From Actinospica robiniae DSM 44927 (GTDB lineage Bacteria > Actinomycetota > Actinomycetes > Streptomycetales > Catenulisporaceae), in assembly GCF_000504285.1 (NCBI RefSeq), contig NZ_KI632511.1, positions 555,372 through 619,371 of the forward strand: a stretch of 64,000 nt of DNA, given 5' to 3'. Positions 33,587 to 43,569 of this stretch are shown here, piece by piece (position 1 is the first letter of the stretch; every line of letters starts with the position of its first letter). The translations under genes and the position numbers were made by a program. Below the pieces are notes generated by a model. The model was given only the letters and a program-made list of their open reading frames with translations, made no database searches and had not been told where the DNA came from.

Positions 33587-34738
33587 CTACTGACCGAAGG
33601 TGAGGTAGTTGATCTCCACGGGTCCGGTGCTGGTGATATAGACGGTCTGCGTCCCGCTTGGCTTCGGGTAGCAGCTGTTGGAGCTCGCCGTCCAAGTGTT
33701 GTTCCCGCTGGGGTACACGGTGCAGGCCGGGGAAGCCGAGGCGCTTCCGATCCGCACCTGGAGGTTGAGCCCGGGGGTCGCGTTCGCGACGCGGAATGAG
33801 ACGCTGGCCGCGCCTGGCGAGCCGAACTGCACGCCGTTGAACGCGATGTAGCTGCCAGAGCCGGAGAGGCTTACCACGGTGCCACCGTCGCCGGCTTGGG
33901 TCGAGGCGCCGGATGCGGCGTTGAAGGACTCGGCCTCGATCTGCTGATAGGCGTTCCGGTTGCCGCTCCCGCCGCTTGGCGAGCTGGCCGAGGTCGTCGG
34001 TGTCGGCGACGAGGTGGGCGTGCCGCTGCTGCCGCCGGAGGTGACGGTGATGTTGGAGCTGCCGCTGCTCTGGTAGCCCTCGGTGGCGAGGATCTCGTAG
34101 TTGGGGGTGCCGAGGTTCAGGCCGATGCTCTTCCAGGCGTTGAAGATGTTGGACACGGTGATGGTGCCGCCGGTCCGCTTCGATTCACGGATCGCCCAGT
34201 ACTGGTTGAACGTGGCGGTGCCCTGGATCGAGGGTTCGTTGGTGCGGGTGGTCTCGTACAGGTCGTAGGTGCTGCCGTCGCTGTTGACGGAGCCGAGCTT
34301 GGTGGCGCCGGAGCTCGGGTTGTAGTTGCCGTAGTTGTCGACGATGTAGTACTCGACGAGCGGGTTCGTGGTCCAGCCGTACAGCGAGAGGTAGCAGTTG
34401 CCGTTGCAGTTCCACGAGCCGGAGTAGGTCACGGTGTTGCTCGTGCCCGGGTTCCATCCGGTGCCGGCCACGACGTTCTGCGAGCCGGTGTTCCAGGTCA
34501 GGCTGTAGTTGCTGCCGGATCCGAGCGTCATCGTGGCGCCGCTGGCCTGCTCCCAGAACGAGTAGAAGTACCCGTTGTTGGTGCCGGTCGAGTTGGAAGT
34601 GATGGTTGTCGCGGCATCGGCGGTGCCGGGCATGACCGCAACGACTGCGGCCGCTGCCGCGGCGATGGCGGAGGTGATCAGTAAGCCGGTTCGGCGGCGG
34701 GCGCGGCTGCTGGTCGAACGGAGCGGAGCGTCGTTCAT
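33587..34738 (-). CDS. Secreted endo-1,4-beta-xylanase: GH11 plus CBM6-like domain
   Basis: A 383-residue secreted xylanase that would cut beta-1,4-xylan. A basic N-terminus and hydrophobic core ([20 protein letters not shown]) end at about residue 42 (TADAA). The GH11 jelly-roll shows the nucleophile Glu129 in [12 protein letters not shown] and the acid/base Glu220 in [17 protein letters not shown], with [20 protein letters not shown] between. A Ser/Thr/Pro linker (residues ~237-258) leads to a beta-sandwich beginning [10 protein letters not shown], typical of CBM6-type xylan/cellulose-binding modules. GAGGAGG precedes the ATG. A strong terminator follows, and phased TTTCG repeats lie upstream. 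Confidence 0.95.
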   Translation of the reverse strand: MNDAPLRSTSSRARRRTGLLITSAIAAAAAAVVAVMPGTADAATTITSNSTGTNNGYFYSFWEQASGATMTLGSGSNYSLTWNTGSQNVVAGTGWNPGTSNTVTYSGSWNCNGNCYLSLYGWTTNPLVEYYIVDNYGNYNPSSGATKLGSVNSDGSTYDLYETTRTNEPSIQGTATFNQYWAIRESKRTGGTITVSNIFNAWKSIGLNLGTPNYEILATEGYQSSGSSNITVTSGGSSGTPTSSPTPTTSASSPSGGSGNRNAYQQIEAESFNAASGASTQAGDGGTVVSLSGSGSYIAFNGVQFGSPGAASVSFRVANATPGLNLQVRIGSASASPACTVYPSGNNTWTASSNSCYPKPSGTQTVYITSTGPVEINYLTFGQ

Positions 34739-35385
34739 CGTGCGGGCTTCCTCCTCGTTTCAGGGGCGGCGAATGTCTCGGGGGCAGCACGGCATGGCGC
34801 GGCGTGGCCGTCGGCGTGCAGGTGACGGCCGTCGCGCGCCGGTTCGTGACGGGTGGGCGGAGATGGATCGGCCGACGTGGGCGACGGCCAGTAGTCCAGG
34901 CGCGGCAGGTGGCCCGGATTGCCAGCGGGTGTACGGGCAATGGCGAAAGTATTGGTCTGGCCCTGATGGGCTGTCAAGAACTTTCGGACTTATTTCGGAA
35001 ATGATTTCGAGATCCGGCCGTATCTGGGTGCGGATTTCCCCAGGCGACGGCGGTGAAGAGTCCTTCAAGATCGAATTCATCCCGCCCGTACGCCCGAAGA
35101 TATCGAGTGGCCGGGTAGGTCCGTATAGAAAGTTTCGCTAGTTGGGTCGATCGGGTGTCCGCCTCCGGGCAGCCTCAACCGATCACCGCGATCCCCGGCA
35201 CGGCAGACACAGCGCTTCCGTCGGCCCAGCGCGACGCGCCTGACCAGCGCTACTCGTCTGCCGAAGGAAACGCCACGAATCAAAGCCCTCAAAAGGTAGA
35301 TGCACGCCGGCGGTCAGGACTCGACCGCCGGCGTGGCGCGACTCGCATCTCGCAGTCCGGGTTCGCAGCAGCTTGTCGCAGGGGG
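34739..35385. other. Xylanase upstream region, no gene
   Basis: About 650 bp between the xylanase start and the ArsR fragment. The part 34920-35140 is clearly AT-richer than its surroundings and holds the phased TTTCG repeats and a GAAAGTTTCG site, so it is most likely the xylanase control region. The part 35150-35385 contains no recognisable gene. Confidence 0.5.
34982..35009. promoter_or_regulatory. Helically phased TTTCG repeats upstream of xylanase
   Basis: TTTCG occurs at 34982-34986, 34993-34997 and 35005-35009, spaced 11 and 12 bp, so the copies lie on one face of the helix. Inverse copies (CGAAA at 34944-34948) and a GAAAGTTTCG palindrome at 35128-35137 are nearby. On the xylanase coding strand these read CGAAA; repeats of CGAAA/TTTCG are reported in Streptomyces xylanase promoters. 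The sites lie about 240-270 bp before the start codon. Confidence 0.5.
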
Positions 35386-35592
35386 CTAGGTGATCGTCTC
35401 GATCGCGGGCGGTCCGACGTGGTCGCGCAGGCCGAGGCGCAGGCGCTCGGAGTGGTAGACGGCGTCATCGAGGAGAGCGGCGACGTGGTTGTCGTAGCGG
35501 GCGTAGAGAGTGTTCTTGCCCTGCCGTGTGCCGGTGACGAGGCCGAGGTGGCGCAGCAGGCGCAGTTGGTGGGAGACGGCGGGCTGCTCCAT
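35386..35592 (-). pseudogene. ArsR-family regulator, 5'-truncated
   Basis: A 68-residue frame beginning MEQPAVSHQLRLLRHLGLVT, which is the recognition helix and wing of an ArsR repressor (RQGKNTLYARYDNHVAALLD follows). The first two helices of the domain are absent. The residues upstream in frame (HRSREVG) give only the last part of the preceding helix before similarity stops. It was probably cut at its 5' end by the rearrangement that joined it to the aldo/keto reductase operon. A functional repressor is unlikely. Confidence 0.6.
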
Positions 35593-35677
35593 GCCGACCT
35601 CGCGCGAGCGGTGGCTTCTGCGGGTGGGCCGTTTGCTGGAGGCGGGCTGACCCGTGCCAGTGTGTTCGTGTTGGGGC

Positions 35678-36553
35678 TCAGGCTTCGGGGATGTCGCGGC
35701 CGAAGGCTTCGAGGGTGATGGCGGCCGGTTCGGGCCCGCCGCGGGTGCCGGTGTCGAGGTTGTCGAGGGCGTGAAGTTCGGCGGGGGTGAGTTCGAAGTC
35801 GAAGACGTCGAAGTTCTCGGCGACGCGCTCAGGGCGCACGGACTTGGGGATCGCGGAACGGCCCTGCTGGAGGTGCCAGCGGAGCATGACCTGGGCGGGG
35901 GTCTTGCCGTGGGTAGCGGCGATGGCGGTGATGGCGGGGTCTTCGAAGGTGCTGGTGCCGGTGCCGCGGTAGCTGGTGATGCCGCCGATGGGCGACCACG
36001 CCTGGGTCAGGATGCCGCGGGCGGCATCGGCTGCTTGGACGGTGGGCTGGGTGAAGTAGGGGTGGACCTCGACCTGGTTGACCGCGGGGACCACCTCGGC
36101 CTGCTTGAGTAGCTCATCGAGGTGTTCGGGCATGAAGTTGCTGACACCGATGGCGCGGACCTTACCGTCGGCCAGCAGGCTCTCGAGCGCGCGGTACGCC
36201 TCTTGAGTGAGGTCGAAGCGGCTCGGCAGGGCCTGGTGGAGGATGAACAGGTCGATGGTCTCGACGCCGAGTTTGCCGGCGGACTTGTCGAAGGCGTGCA
36301 GGGTCTGGTCGTACCCGTAGTCGCTGATCCAGACCTTCGTCTCGATGAAGATCTCGTCGCGCGGCAACCCGGAGTTGCGGATGGCGTTGCCGACTTCGCG
36401 TTCGTTGGCGTAGGCGGCGGCGGTGTCGATGAGCCGGTAGCCGCTCTCCAGCGCGGAGGTGACGGCCTGCTCGGTGACCTCGGGGGGTGTCTGGAAGACG
36501 CCGAAGCCCAGGGTGGGCATGTTCACGCCGTTGTTCAAGGTCAGGTGCTGCAC
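35678..36553 (-). CDS. Aldo/keto reductase (AKR5-like)
   Basis: A 291-residue AKR of the 2,5-diketo-gluconate-reductase-like branch. The tetrad is Asp in YRLIDTAAAYANEREVG with Tyr in the same block, Lys in FIETKVWISDYGYDQ and His in DLFILHQALPSRFD. The NADPH-binding end is SAIPKSVRPERVAENFDVFD. It is the last gene of the minus-strand oxidoreductase unit starting at 38858, 11 bp after the decarboxylase remnant. The substrate is not predictable. Confidence 0.93.
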   Translation of the reverse strand: MQHLTLNNGVNMPTLGFGVFQTPPEVTEQAVTSALESGYRLIDTAAAYANEREVGNAIRNSGLPRDEIFIETKVWISDYGYDQTLHAFDKSAGKLGVETIDLFILHQALPSRFDLTQEAYRALESLLADGKVRAIGVSNFMPEHLDELLKQAEVVPAVNQVEVHPYFTQPTVQAADAARGILTQAWSPIGGITSYRGTGTSTFEDPAITAIAATHGKTPAQVMLRWHLQQGRSAIPKSVRPERVAENFDVFDFELTPAELHALDNLDTGTRGGPEPAAITLEAFGRDIPEA

Positions 36554-36564
36554 GGGGGTGCTCC

Positions 36565-36791
36565 TTAGCGGGGCTGGTGGTCGGTGGGAGGCGGCGTGTC
36601 GGTGCTTGCCTCGGTGACTTGGGCGAGGATGGCGGTGGCGCTCATGGCGGCGGGCCAGCCGGCGTAGAAGGCGAGGTGGGTGATCGCCTCGGCGAGTTCG
36701 TCTGCGGTCAGGCCGTCGTCGGTCAGGTCGGCGAGCTTCGGGGCGCGGCGGCGCACGAGGTCCGGTGCCACGCGGGGGTTGGTGCCGGTCA

Positions 36792-36792
<1 letters not shown>
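36565..36792 (-). pseudogene. Carboxymuconolactone decarboxylase-like protein, internally deleted
   Basis: A 75-residue frame whose N-terminal part (RRRAPKLADLTDD) and C-terminal part (GLTADELAEAITHLAFYAGW, PAAMSATAI) match the beginning and end of carboxymuconolactone decarboxylase-family proteins. The middle of the domain is missing, including the helix with the usual catalytic region. The frame is kept across the deletion. The ATG overlaps the stop of the upstream aldo/keto reductase (TGATG), so it is still translationally coupled. A short peptide is probably made but is unlikely to be an enzyme. Confidence 0.7.
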
Positions 36793-37766
<974 letters not shown>

Positions 37767-37823
37767 GGGACTTCCTCTTCCTTCGGTGAGCTGGTCGTAC
37801 TGGTCGCGAGCCCGGCATGCGGG

Positions 37824-38858
37824 TCAGGGGCGGACGATGACCTTGAGGGCTTCGCGCTCGTTCATCAGCCGGTAGCCCTCGGCGACGTCTTCGAGGGCGA
37901 CCGTGCGGTCGAACACGCGGCCGGGATGGATCGTGCCGTCAAGGATGTGCGGCATGAGCTCCTGGATGTAGGCGCGGGCGGGAGCGACGCCGCCGGTCAG
38001 GGTGATGTTGCGCATGAATTCGGGGAATCCCAAAGGCACCTCAGGGTACTGCGGCGCGCCCACGCGGCTGATGGTGCCGCCGTCGCGCACCACGCCTGAG
38101 GCCTGCACGAGCGCGTCCTTGAGGCCCACGCACTCCAGGACCCGCCCGGTGCCGTACCCGCCGGTCAGCTCGCGCACCGCGGCGACGCCCTCCTCGCCCC
38201 GTCCGGCGACCACATCGGTGGCGCCGAACTCACGCCCCAGGTCGGTGCGTACGCTATGCCGGCCCATCAAGATGATCTGCTCAGCTCCCAGCAGCTTCGC
38301 GGCGATGACGGCGGACAATCCCACCGCGCCGTCACCGACGACGGTCACACTCTCCCCGGCCCGCACACCCGCGGTGCGCGCGGCGTGGTAGCCGGTGCAC
38401 AGCACGTCCGAGAGGGTCAGCAGATCCGGCAGCAGCTCGGAGTCCTCGCCCACCGGCAGCGGCACGAGCGTGCCGTCGGCGTAAGGGACTCGAGTCGCCT
38501 GGCCCTGACCGCCGTCGACACCGTTCACGCCCCACGGGCCGCCGTGCTCGCAGGAGGAGTACAACCCGGCCCGGCAGTACACGCACGTCCCGTCGCTGTA
38601 AGTGAACGGGGCCACGACCAGGTCCCCGGCCTTGACGGTCGTGACCTGCGGGCCCGTCTCCTCGACCACGCCCACGAACTCGTGGCCCATCTGGCGCGGG
38701 TGGTCGGTCCACGGCTGGGACTTGTAGGGCCACAGGTCGCTGCCGCAGACGCACCCGAGCACGATCCGCACCACGGCATCGGTGGGCTGCTGAATCTTCG
38801 GGTCCGCGACATCCTCGACCCGGACGTCGCCGGCTTGGTGAAGCAGTGTCGCACGCAT
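37824..38858 (-). CDS. Zinc-dependent alcohol dehydrogenase (MDR family)
   Basis: A 344-residue enzyme starting MRATLLHQAGDVRVEDVADP at ATG 38858, with GAGGAGAG upstream. Catalytic zinc residues are in CVCGSDLWPYKSQ and MGHEFVGVVEETG. The structural zinc cluster (TYSDGTCVYCRAGLYSSCEH) has three clear Cys and the usual spacing is altered. The Rossmann motif is VVGDGAVGLSAVIAAKLLGA. It is the first gene of the operon and is divergent from the XRE regulator at 39058 with a 199-bp gap. Confidence 0.9.
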   Translation of the reverse strand: MRATLLHQAGDVRVEDVADPKIQQPTDAVVRIVLGCVCGSDLWPYKSQPWTDHPRQMGHEFVGVVEETGPQVTTVKAGDLVVAPFTYSDGTCVYCRAGLYSSCEHGGPWGVNGVDGGQGQATRVPYADGTLVPLPVGEDSELLPDLLTLSDVLCTGYHAARTAGVRAGESVTVVGDGAVGLSAVIAAKLLGAEQIILMGRHSVRTDLGREFGATDVVAGRGEEGVAAVRELTGGYGTGRVLECVGLKDALVQASGVVRDGGTISRVGAPQYPEVPLGFPEFMRNITLTGGVAPARAYIQELMPHILDGTIHPGRVFDRTVALEDVAEGYRLMNEREALKVIVRP

Positions 38859-39057
38859 GAACTCAACTCTCCTCGACGGATTCGCAACCGGCACCCGGTG
38901 TCGCCCCGGCGATGCGCAGGGCGTCCCGGAGCGCTCGTCTTTTCGGAGCCTGCTTCCAGCCAACACCACTCGCAGCGCGCCCAGGGCCGCCAAGCAGACC
39001 CTGACAAGGTCCCCCACCGCCGCGTACTGCCGGGGACCACAGCCGTAATCTCGAGGT

Positions 39058-39942
39058 ATGGACCGACGCAGCGAGATCCGCGACTTCCTCACCACCCGCC
39101 GCGCCCGGATCACCCCCGAACAGGCCGGGCTGAAGACCTCCCCGCTCGCCGGGGCACGCCGAGTCCCCGGCCTACGCCGCGAGGAGGTCGCGCACCTGGC
39201 CGGAGTCAGCGTCCCGTACTACACCCGGCTCGAGCGCGGCGACGCCCGCGGCGCCACCGACGCGGTCCTCGACGCCATCGCGAGCGCGCTGCTCCTCGAC
39301 GACGCCGAACGCTCCCACCTGTTCGACCTGGTCCGCACCGCCAACGCCACCTCCGCCGCGAGCCGCACCCCGCGCCACCCGGCCCGGCGCACCCTGCGCC
39401 CGGAGCTGTGGAACATGCTCGAGGCGATGAACGGCGTCCCCGCCTACATCCGCAACGGCCGGCTGGACCTGCTGGCCGGCAACGCCCTGGCCCGGGCCCT
39501 GTTCGCACCCGTCTTCAACAGCCCGGCACGCCCGGTCAACTCCGCCCGCTTCACCTTCCTCGACCCGGCCGCCGCCGAGTTCTACCCCGACTGGGACGCC
39601 GTCGCCGACCAGAACGTCGCCACCCTGCGCGCCGAAGTCGGCCACAACCCCCACGACAAGGCCCTGTCAGACCTCATCGGCGAACTCTCCACCCGCGGCG
39701 ACACCTTCCGCCAACGCTGGGCCCGCCACGACGTCCGCCGCCACCGCGCCGGCGCCAAACGCATCACCCACCCCCTGGTCGGCGAGATGACCTTCAACTA
39801 CGAAACCATGCAACTCACCGCCGACGAAGGCCTCTACCTCATCATCTGCGGCGTCGCCCCCGGCACCCGCGACGCCGAAGCACTCGACCTCCTCGCCAGC
39901 TGGAACACCGCCGCGCCAACCGCGATGCAGTCCACCTCCTAA
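39058..39942 (+). CDS. XRE-family regulator, MmyB-like
   Basis: A 294-residue regulator. The Cro/C1-type HTH (residues ~8-80) contains RRVPGLRREEVAHLAGVSVP and YYTRLERGDARGATDAVLDA. The C-terminal ~180 residues form the MmyB-like ligand-binding domain (NGVPAYIRNGRLDLLAGNAL; FNYETMQLTADEGLYLII). In actinomycetes such regulators often sit divergent from a reductase or dehydrogenase and control it. Here that is the ADH/AKR operon. Confidence 0.93.
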   Translation: MDRRSEIRDFLTTRRARITPEQAGLKTSPLAGARRVPGLRREEVAHLAGVSVPYYTRLERGDARGATDAVLDAIASALLLDDAERSHLFDLVRTANATSAASRTPRHPARRTLRPELWNMLEAMNGVPAYIRNGRLDLLAGNALARALFAPVFNSPARPVNSARFTFLDPAAAEFYPDWDAVADQNVATLRAEVGHNPHDKALSDLIGELSTRGDTFRQRWARHDVRRHRAGAKRITHPLVGEMTFNYETMQLTADEGLYLIICGVAPGTRDAEALDLLASWNTAAPTAMQSTS

Positions 39943-40239
39943 TCTGCCCTTCGACAACTCGAACGACGTACGAGCTCGAGGGTTTGAGACGGCGTCCGGC
40001 GATGCCAACACCGTCCGACGTGACAGGGAACAGATCTGCGCAGTGCCCGCCTCGCTGTGAATCACCGTGGCCCCCGCCCAGCAGGCCCATCTCGAACGCC
40101 TCGGCCCCGGCGCGCCATACCGACCATGGATCGGCCGGTCTGCCGTTCCTGCGCGGCCACTGCGGCAGCCCAATGTCCTGACCTTCGTGCTGATGGGTTC
40201 GATCGTCGACTGCCCCGGTACTGCGAAATCAAGTGGCCG

Positions 40240-40530
40240 TTGGAGACGAAACTGGCGACTTGGGCGCGGACGTGATCGCCAACCTGCCCGACGGTCGCCG
40301 CGTGGTCATCCGGTGCAAGCGGTAAGGGCCTCCGGATCCGTCACCGGACCCGAGATGCAACAGTTCCTCGGCACGGTCCGCGCCGAGCACGGCACCGACG
40401 TGGCCTTGTTCGTCACCAGCCTGCATCGGACCGGGTGCCAGCAGACCGTCGCGAGTCGAGGTACAGGCGACCTCGTCTGTCGCGACCCCGAGCTTCGACT
40501 TGCGCGGCGTAGGTTACTGAGGCTAACTTG
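40240..40530 (+). pseudogene. Mrr-type restriction endonuclease remnant
   Basis: Frames in this 290-bp stretch give GDLGADVIANLPDGRRVVIR and CKR, then after a shift ASGSVTGPEMQQFLGTVRAE, HGTDVALFVTS and QQTVASRGTGDLVCRDPEL. GADVIA...CKRY is the catalytic D-(E/Q)xK core of Mrr-like nucleases, and the FLGTxRAEHGTDVALFVT block is its usual continuation. A frameshift after CKR and the missing N-terminal domain show that it is dead. The 300 bp before it (39943-40239) hold no recognisable gene. Confidence 0.65.
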
Positions 40531-40579
40531 AAGTTAGTCCCAGTAACCTAGCTGCGGGATGATTTCAGGGAGGCTTCGG

Positions 40580-41371
40580 ATGAGCACGTTGTTCGGCGCT
40601 GCGCAGGGCGACACGGCGCAGAGCAAGATCGACCTGGGCGCCGACGACCGGGCGGCCGCCGCGGCGGAGACGAGCCGTCCTTGGCTGGGCGTCGGGGTCG
40701 TCGGCGCGGTCGGTATCGCGTACTCGGTTTCGTGGATCACCGGCCTGTGCTTGTGGCCGGCGAATCCTGCGGTCACCTCGACTTCGACCGGCGTCACCAC
40801 GGCCTTCGCCGCACACTCCGGCGCCGCTGCGGCGCAGTTCACGCTCACGGAGGGTCTTCCGGCCGTCGGCCTGGCCGTGGTCGCCTTCGCACTGGGCCGG
40901 GCGGCGCGGGCGGCGCGGGCGGCGCGGGCGGCGGCGTGGGCGGCCGCCGGCGGGCATGCGGGCGCGCGGCCCGGCCGGCTCTCCCGGCTGGCGCTGCCCG
41001 CGGGCGCCCTGGCAGCTGCGGTTTCGGCGGTGCAGTGGGTGCTCGGAGTCGTCCTGGCCGTCGTGGCGGCGCCGCGCGGGGAGGCCGCTGAATCGCTTAC
41101 CCTGTTCCAGATCGTCAATCGGCTGGACGGGGTGAAGATGTTCCTGCTCGCGGGCATGGCAGTCGGCGGCGCGGCGCTCGCCCGGCGCGCCGTGCTGCCG
41201 CGCTGGCTGGGCGTCGAAGGGGCGGTGCTGGCGATACTGCTGCTCGGCTCCGGCGTCGGCTACCTGACGCTCAACCCGGCGCTGGCCCCGATCGCCTACG
41301 TCGACGGGCCGCTGCTGCTGGTCTGGGTCACCGGGGTTGCTGTCGCGTCGGGTCGTCGCCGCCGTGCCTAA
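40580..41371 (+). CDS. Integral membrane protein of unknown function
   Basis: A 263-residue protein from ATG 40580 (MSTLFGAAQGDTAQSKIDLG); an earlier in-frame ATG at 40559 is possible. About seven hydrophobic segments are visible, beginning WLGVGVVGAVGIAYSVSWIT. The cytoplasmic loop ALGRAARAARAARAAAWAAA is encoded by a 9-bp tandem repeat. I do not recognise a family. It overlaps the following TetR gene by 8 bp, so the regulator and membrane protein are co-expressed. This resembles units where a TetR protein controls a small membrane protein. Confidence 0.7.
   Translation: MSTLFGAAQGDTAQSKIDLGADDRAAAAAETSRPWLGVGVVGAVGIAYSVSWITGLCLWPANPAVTSTSTGVTTAFAAHSGAAAAQFTLTEGLPAVGLAVVAFALGRAARAARAARAAAWAAAGGHAGARPGRLSRLALPAGALAAAVSAVQWVLGVVLAVVAAPRGEAAESLTLFQIVNRLDGVKMFLLAGMAVGGAALARRAVLPRWLGVEGAVLAILLLGSGVGYLTLNPALAPIAYVDGPLLLVWVTGVAVASGRRRRA
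40903..40935 (+). repeat. 9-bp tandem repeat inside a coding sequence
   Basis: Three to four head-to-tail copies of GCGCGGGCG occur here, encoding the Ala-Arg-Ala run in the cytoplasmic loop of the membrane protein. Because the unit is a multiple of three, slippage would change loop length without breaking the frame. Confidence 0.6.
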
Positions 41372-41945
41372 GGTCGGGCTGACCCGGGAGAAGATCGTGG
41401 CGCAGGCCGCCGAGGTCGCCGATGAGGCGGGCCTCGGCGGCCTCACGCTCGCCGCCGTGGCCAGGCGTTGCGGCGTGTCGCTGCCCGGCCTGTACAAACA
41501 TGTGGTGAGTCTCGAGGCCGTGCGGCGCGACGTCGCCGTGCTCGCAGTACGCGAACTGGCCGCGGTCCTCGCGCTCGCGACGACCGGCCGCTCGGGGCGG
41601 GACGCGCTTGCCGCCGCGTGCGGTGCCTATCGCGACTACGCACTCGCCCACCCGGGGCGCGCCGCGTCGCTCGCCGCCGCCCCGACCGGGGGTGACGAGG
41701 AGCACAACGCCGCGGCTGCCCAGGCCGGGCACGTGTTCGCCGCCGTTCTGCTCGGTTACGGTGTCGAGGGCGGCGATCTGGTCGACGCCATCAGGCTGCT
41801 GAGGGTCACGATGCACGGCTTCGCCATGCTGGAATCGGCCGGCGGCTTCGGCCTGCCGCAGTCGGTCGACGCAACCTTCGCCCGGTTGGTCGACATGCTG
41901 GACGGCGCGTTCCGCAGTTGGGGCGATCCGCGGGATCCCGCCTGA
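41364..41945 (+). CDS. TetR-family transcriptional regulator
   Basis: A 193-residue regulator from GTG 41364 (VPKVGLTREKIVAQAAEVAD). The HTH is GLGGLTLAAVARRCGVSLPG with LYKHVVSLEAVRR, and the C-terminal domain carries the TetR_C WHG-type block RVTMHGFAMLESAGGFGLP. The start overlaps the stop of the membrane-protein gene by 8 bp. The ATG 27 bp further upstream is less likely. Confidence 0.88.
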   Translation: MPKVGLTREKIVAQAAEVADEAGLGGLTLAAVARRCGVSLPGLYKHVVSLEAVRRDVAVLAVRELAAVLALATTGRSGRDALAAACGAYRDYALAHPGRAASLAAAPTGGDEEHNAAAAQAGHVFAAVLLGYGVEGGDLVDAIRLLRVTMHGFAMLESAGGFGLPQSVDATFARLVDMLDGAFRSWGDPRDPA

Positions 41946-42030
41946 GCCGGTCCGAGCCCGCCTGGATCCGCCCCGGCCACCCGCCGATTCCAGACAGCGC
42001 CGTGGCTCCCACCCGTCACCGGCACGGAGG

Positions 42031-42927
42031 CTAGGCTTCTCGAGACCACGTCAGATTGGTTGCATATCGCCGGAAACCCAGGCTTTCGTAGGTGGACCGG
42101 GCGGCGCGATGGTCGTCGTTTCCGCGCGCACAGACGCGCGCGTAGTCGGCGCCAAGCGTCTCAGCAGCCTGTAGAGCGCTCAGGATCGCCGCGGTGGCGA
42201 GGCCCAGACGACGGTGTCCCGGCGCGGTGCCGACCGGTTCGAGGACGGCGACACGGTTCTGCTCATCCAGCCAGGCCAGGCAGAAGGCCGCCGGAGTCCC
42301 GTCGGGCGCCGCGACGAACCGGTCCAGTTCCGGCCGATAGGGCCAAGTGCGCATGATTTCGCGATAGCGCACCCCGTTCAAGGTGTCAGGCGGTTGCGAG
42401 AACGCGGCTCGGTCCAGTCGGGCGCGGGCATCGGCATCACTGACGCCGAGCATGGAGTGGAGCGTATATCCGCCGGGGAGCTCGGGTTGAGGCAGGTCCG
42501 TGAGGTCTCGCCCGAGGTGGACATAGAAAGGCCCGTCGGTCTGCTCGCGGTAGCCGTTGCGACGAAGAGCGTCGATGAGACCGGTTTCGGCGTCGAGCAC
42601 CGTCACAGTGCGTCCGGCCTCGGCGGCGGTCACGTCGTCGAACCAGCGCAGGATGTCATCGGCCAGTTCGATGTGCTCGGGATCGAGCTGCAGGTCGAGA
42701 TGGGCGGGTTGTCTAGCCCATGCCCAAGCGACGAGCTGTTCGCGGAAATACCATAAAGAGGTGTTCCACTGTGCTTCGCGGCCGATGGCGTGCAGGCGCA
42801 GCCACACGAGCTCGCCGGGGTGCCATCGGCTGGCGGGGGACCAGAGTCGCTGGCTCAGCGATTGCATCTGTCGAAGGTCGGACGTCCCGCTGTAAGGGCG
42901 GTGCCGATACCGCATGTGTTCCGTCAT
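42031..42927 (-). CDS. GNAT-family N-acetyltransferase
   Basis: A 298-residue protein from ATG 42927 (MTEHMRYRHRPYSGTSDLRQ). The C-terminal ~130 residues contain the GNAT acetyl-CoA motif A as VAVLEPVGTAPGHRRLGLAT then AAILSALQAAE, and motif B as NDDHRAARSTYESLGFRRYA. The N-terminal half (WHPGELVWLRLHAIG; LWYFREQLVAWAW) is a degenerate second GNAT-like domain, as in two-domain actinobacterial acetyltransferases. The substrate is unknown. The upstream in-frame extension to 43038 is Arg-rich and rejected. Confidence 0.88.
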   Translation of the reverse strand: MTEHMRYRHRPYSGTSDLRQMQSLSQRLWSPASRWHPGELVWLRLHAIGREAQWNTSLWYFREQLVAWAWARQPAHLDLQLDPEHIELADDILRWFDDVTAAEAGRTVTVLDAETGLIDALRRNGYREQTDGPFYVHLGRDLTDLPQPELPGGYTLHSMLGVSDADARARLDRAAFSQPPDTLNGVRYREIMRTWPYRPELDRFVAAPDGTPAAFCLAWLDEQNRVAVLEPVGTAPGHRRLGLATAAILSALQAAETLGADYARVCARGNDDHRAARSTYESLGFRRYATNLTWSREA

Positions 42928-43068
42928 GACGGAGCTCCACATCGTCGAAGCCGTGTGTAGAGTCGATGCGCGTCGATTTCGGCGCCGGCGCCGAGTTTCC
43001 CCCGACCCGGCCGCATCCGGATGAAATCGTCGGAGCATGTTCCGGTTTCCCCCAGCTGTAAGGCCAAT

Positions 43069-43370
43069 TTAGCCGACTCCAGGATCAGTTGCATGTTCTC
43101 TATATTCGTGCCGGAGCTCGGCGGCGGCTCGATCAGCATCCCGTGCGTGCTGATCGACCGCACCTGCGCCGGACGCACGTGTTCGCATGCGACGGAATCG
43201 AGCCGATCGCTCCGTCGTGCGCCGGGTCAGACCGACGCCGCCGAGGACGATCGCCATCCCCGCGGCGACCCGTGGGGTGACGGCCTCGCCGAGCACCAGG
43301 GCCCCTAGCCCCACGGATACCACCGGCAGCAGGTAACCGACCGTCGCGGCATTGGTCGCGCCTTCGGTCG
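43069..43370 (-). pseudogene. EamA/DMT transporter, C-terminal fragment
   Basis: The minus strand reads TEGATNAATVGYLLPVVSVG, LGALVLGEAVTPRVAAGMAI and VLGGVGLTRR. These are the last two helices of a drug/metabolite transporter of the EamA family. Everything before TEG is missing: at about 43375 the sequence switches to the C-terminal half of an HxlR regulator on the plus strand. After TRR the frame runs on for ~45 residues without similarity. Confidence 0.75.
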
Positions 43371-43373
43371 CGA

Positions 43374-43523
43374 TACGAGCTGACCCCGCTCGGCCGCTCT
43401 CTGCTGCCCGTCATGCACGCCATCAAGGACTGGGCCGAAGCACATATGGATGAAGTACTTGCCTCGCGGGCCGACTACGACACAGAGGCGGCTGACAGCG
43501 GCGTAGCCGCGCGTGACGAGTGA
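43374..43523 (+). pseudogene. HxlR-family regulator, C-terminal fragment
   Basis: The plus strand reads YELTPLGRSLLPVMHAIKDW, AEAHMDEVLASRADYDTEAA, DSGVAARDE and a stop at 43521-43523. YELTPLGRSL...W is the final beta-wing and helix of HxlR-type winged-helix regulators. The HTH part is missing, and the sequence begins exactly where the opposing EamA fragment begins. Confidence 0.75.
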
Positions 43524-43569
43524 CTCGGGCTCCACTTGGACGCGGCCCTCTTCCGAGGCCAGTGGAGAC

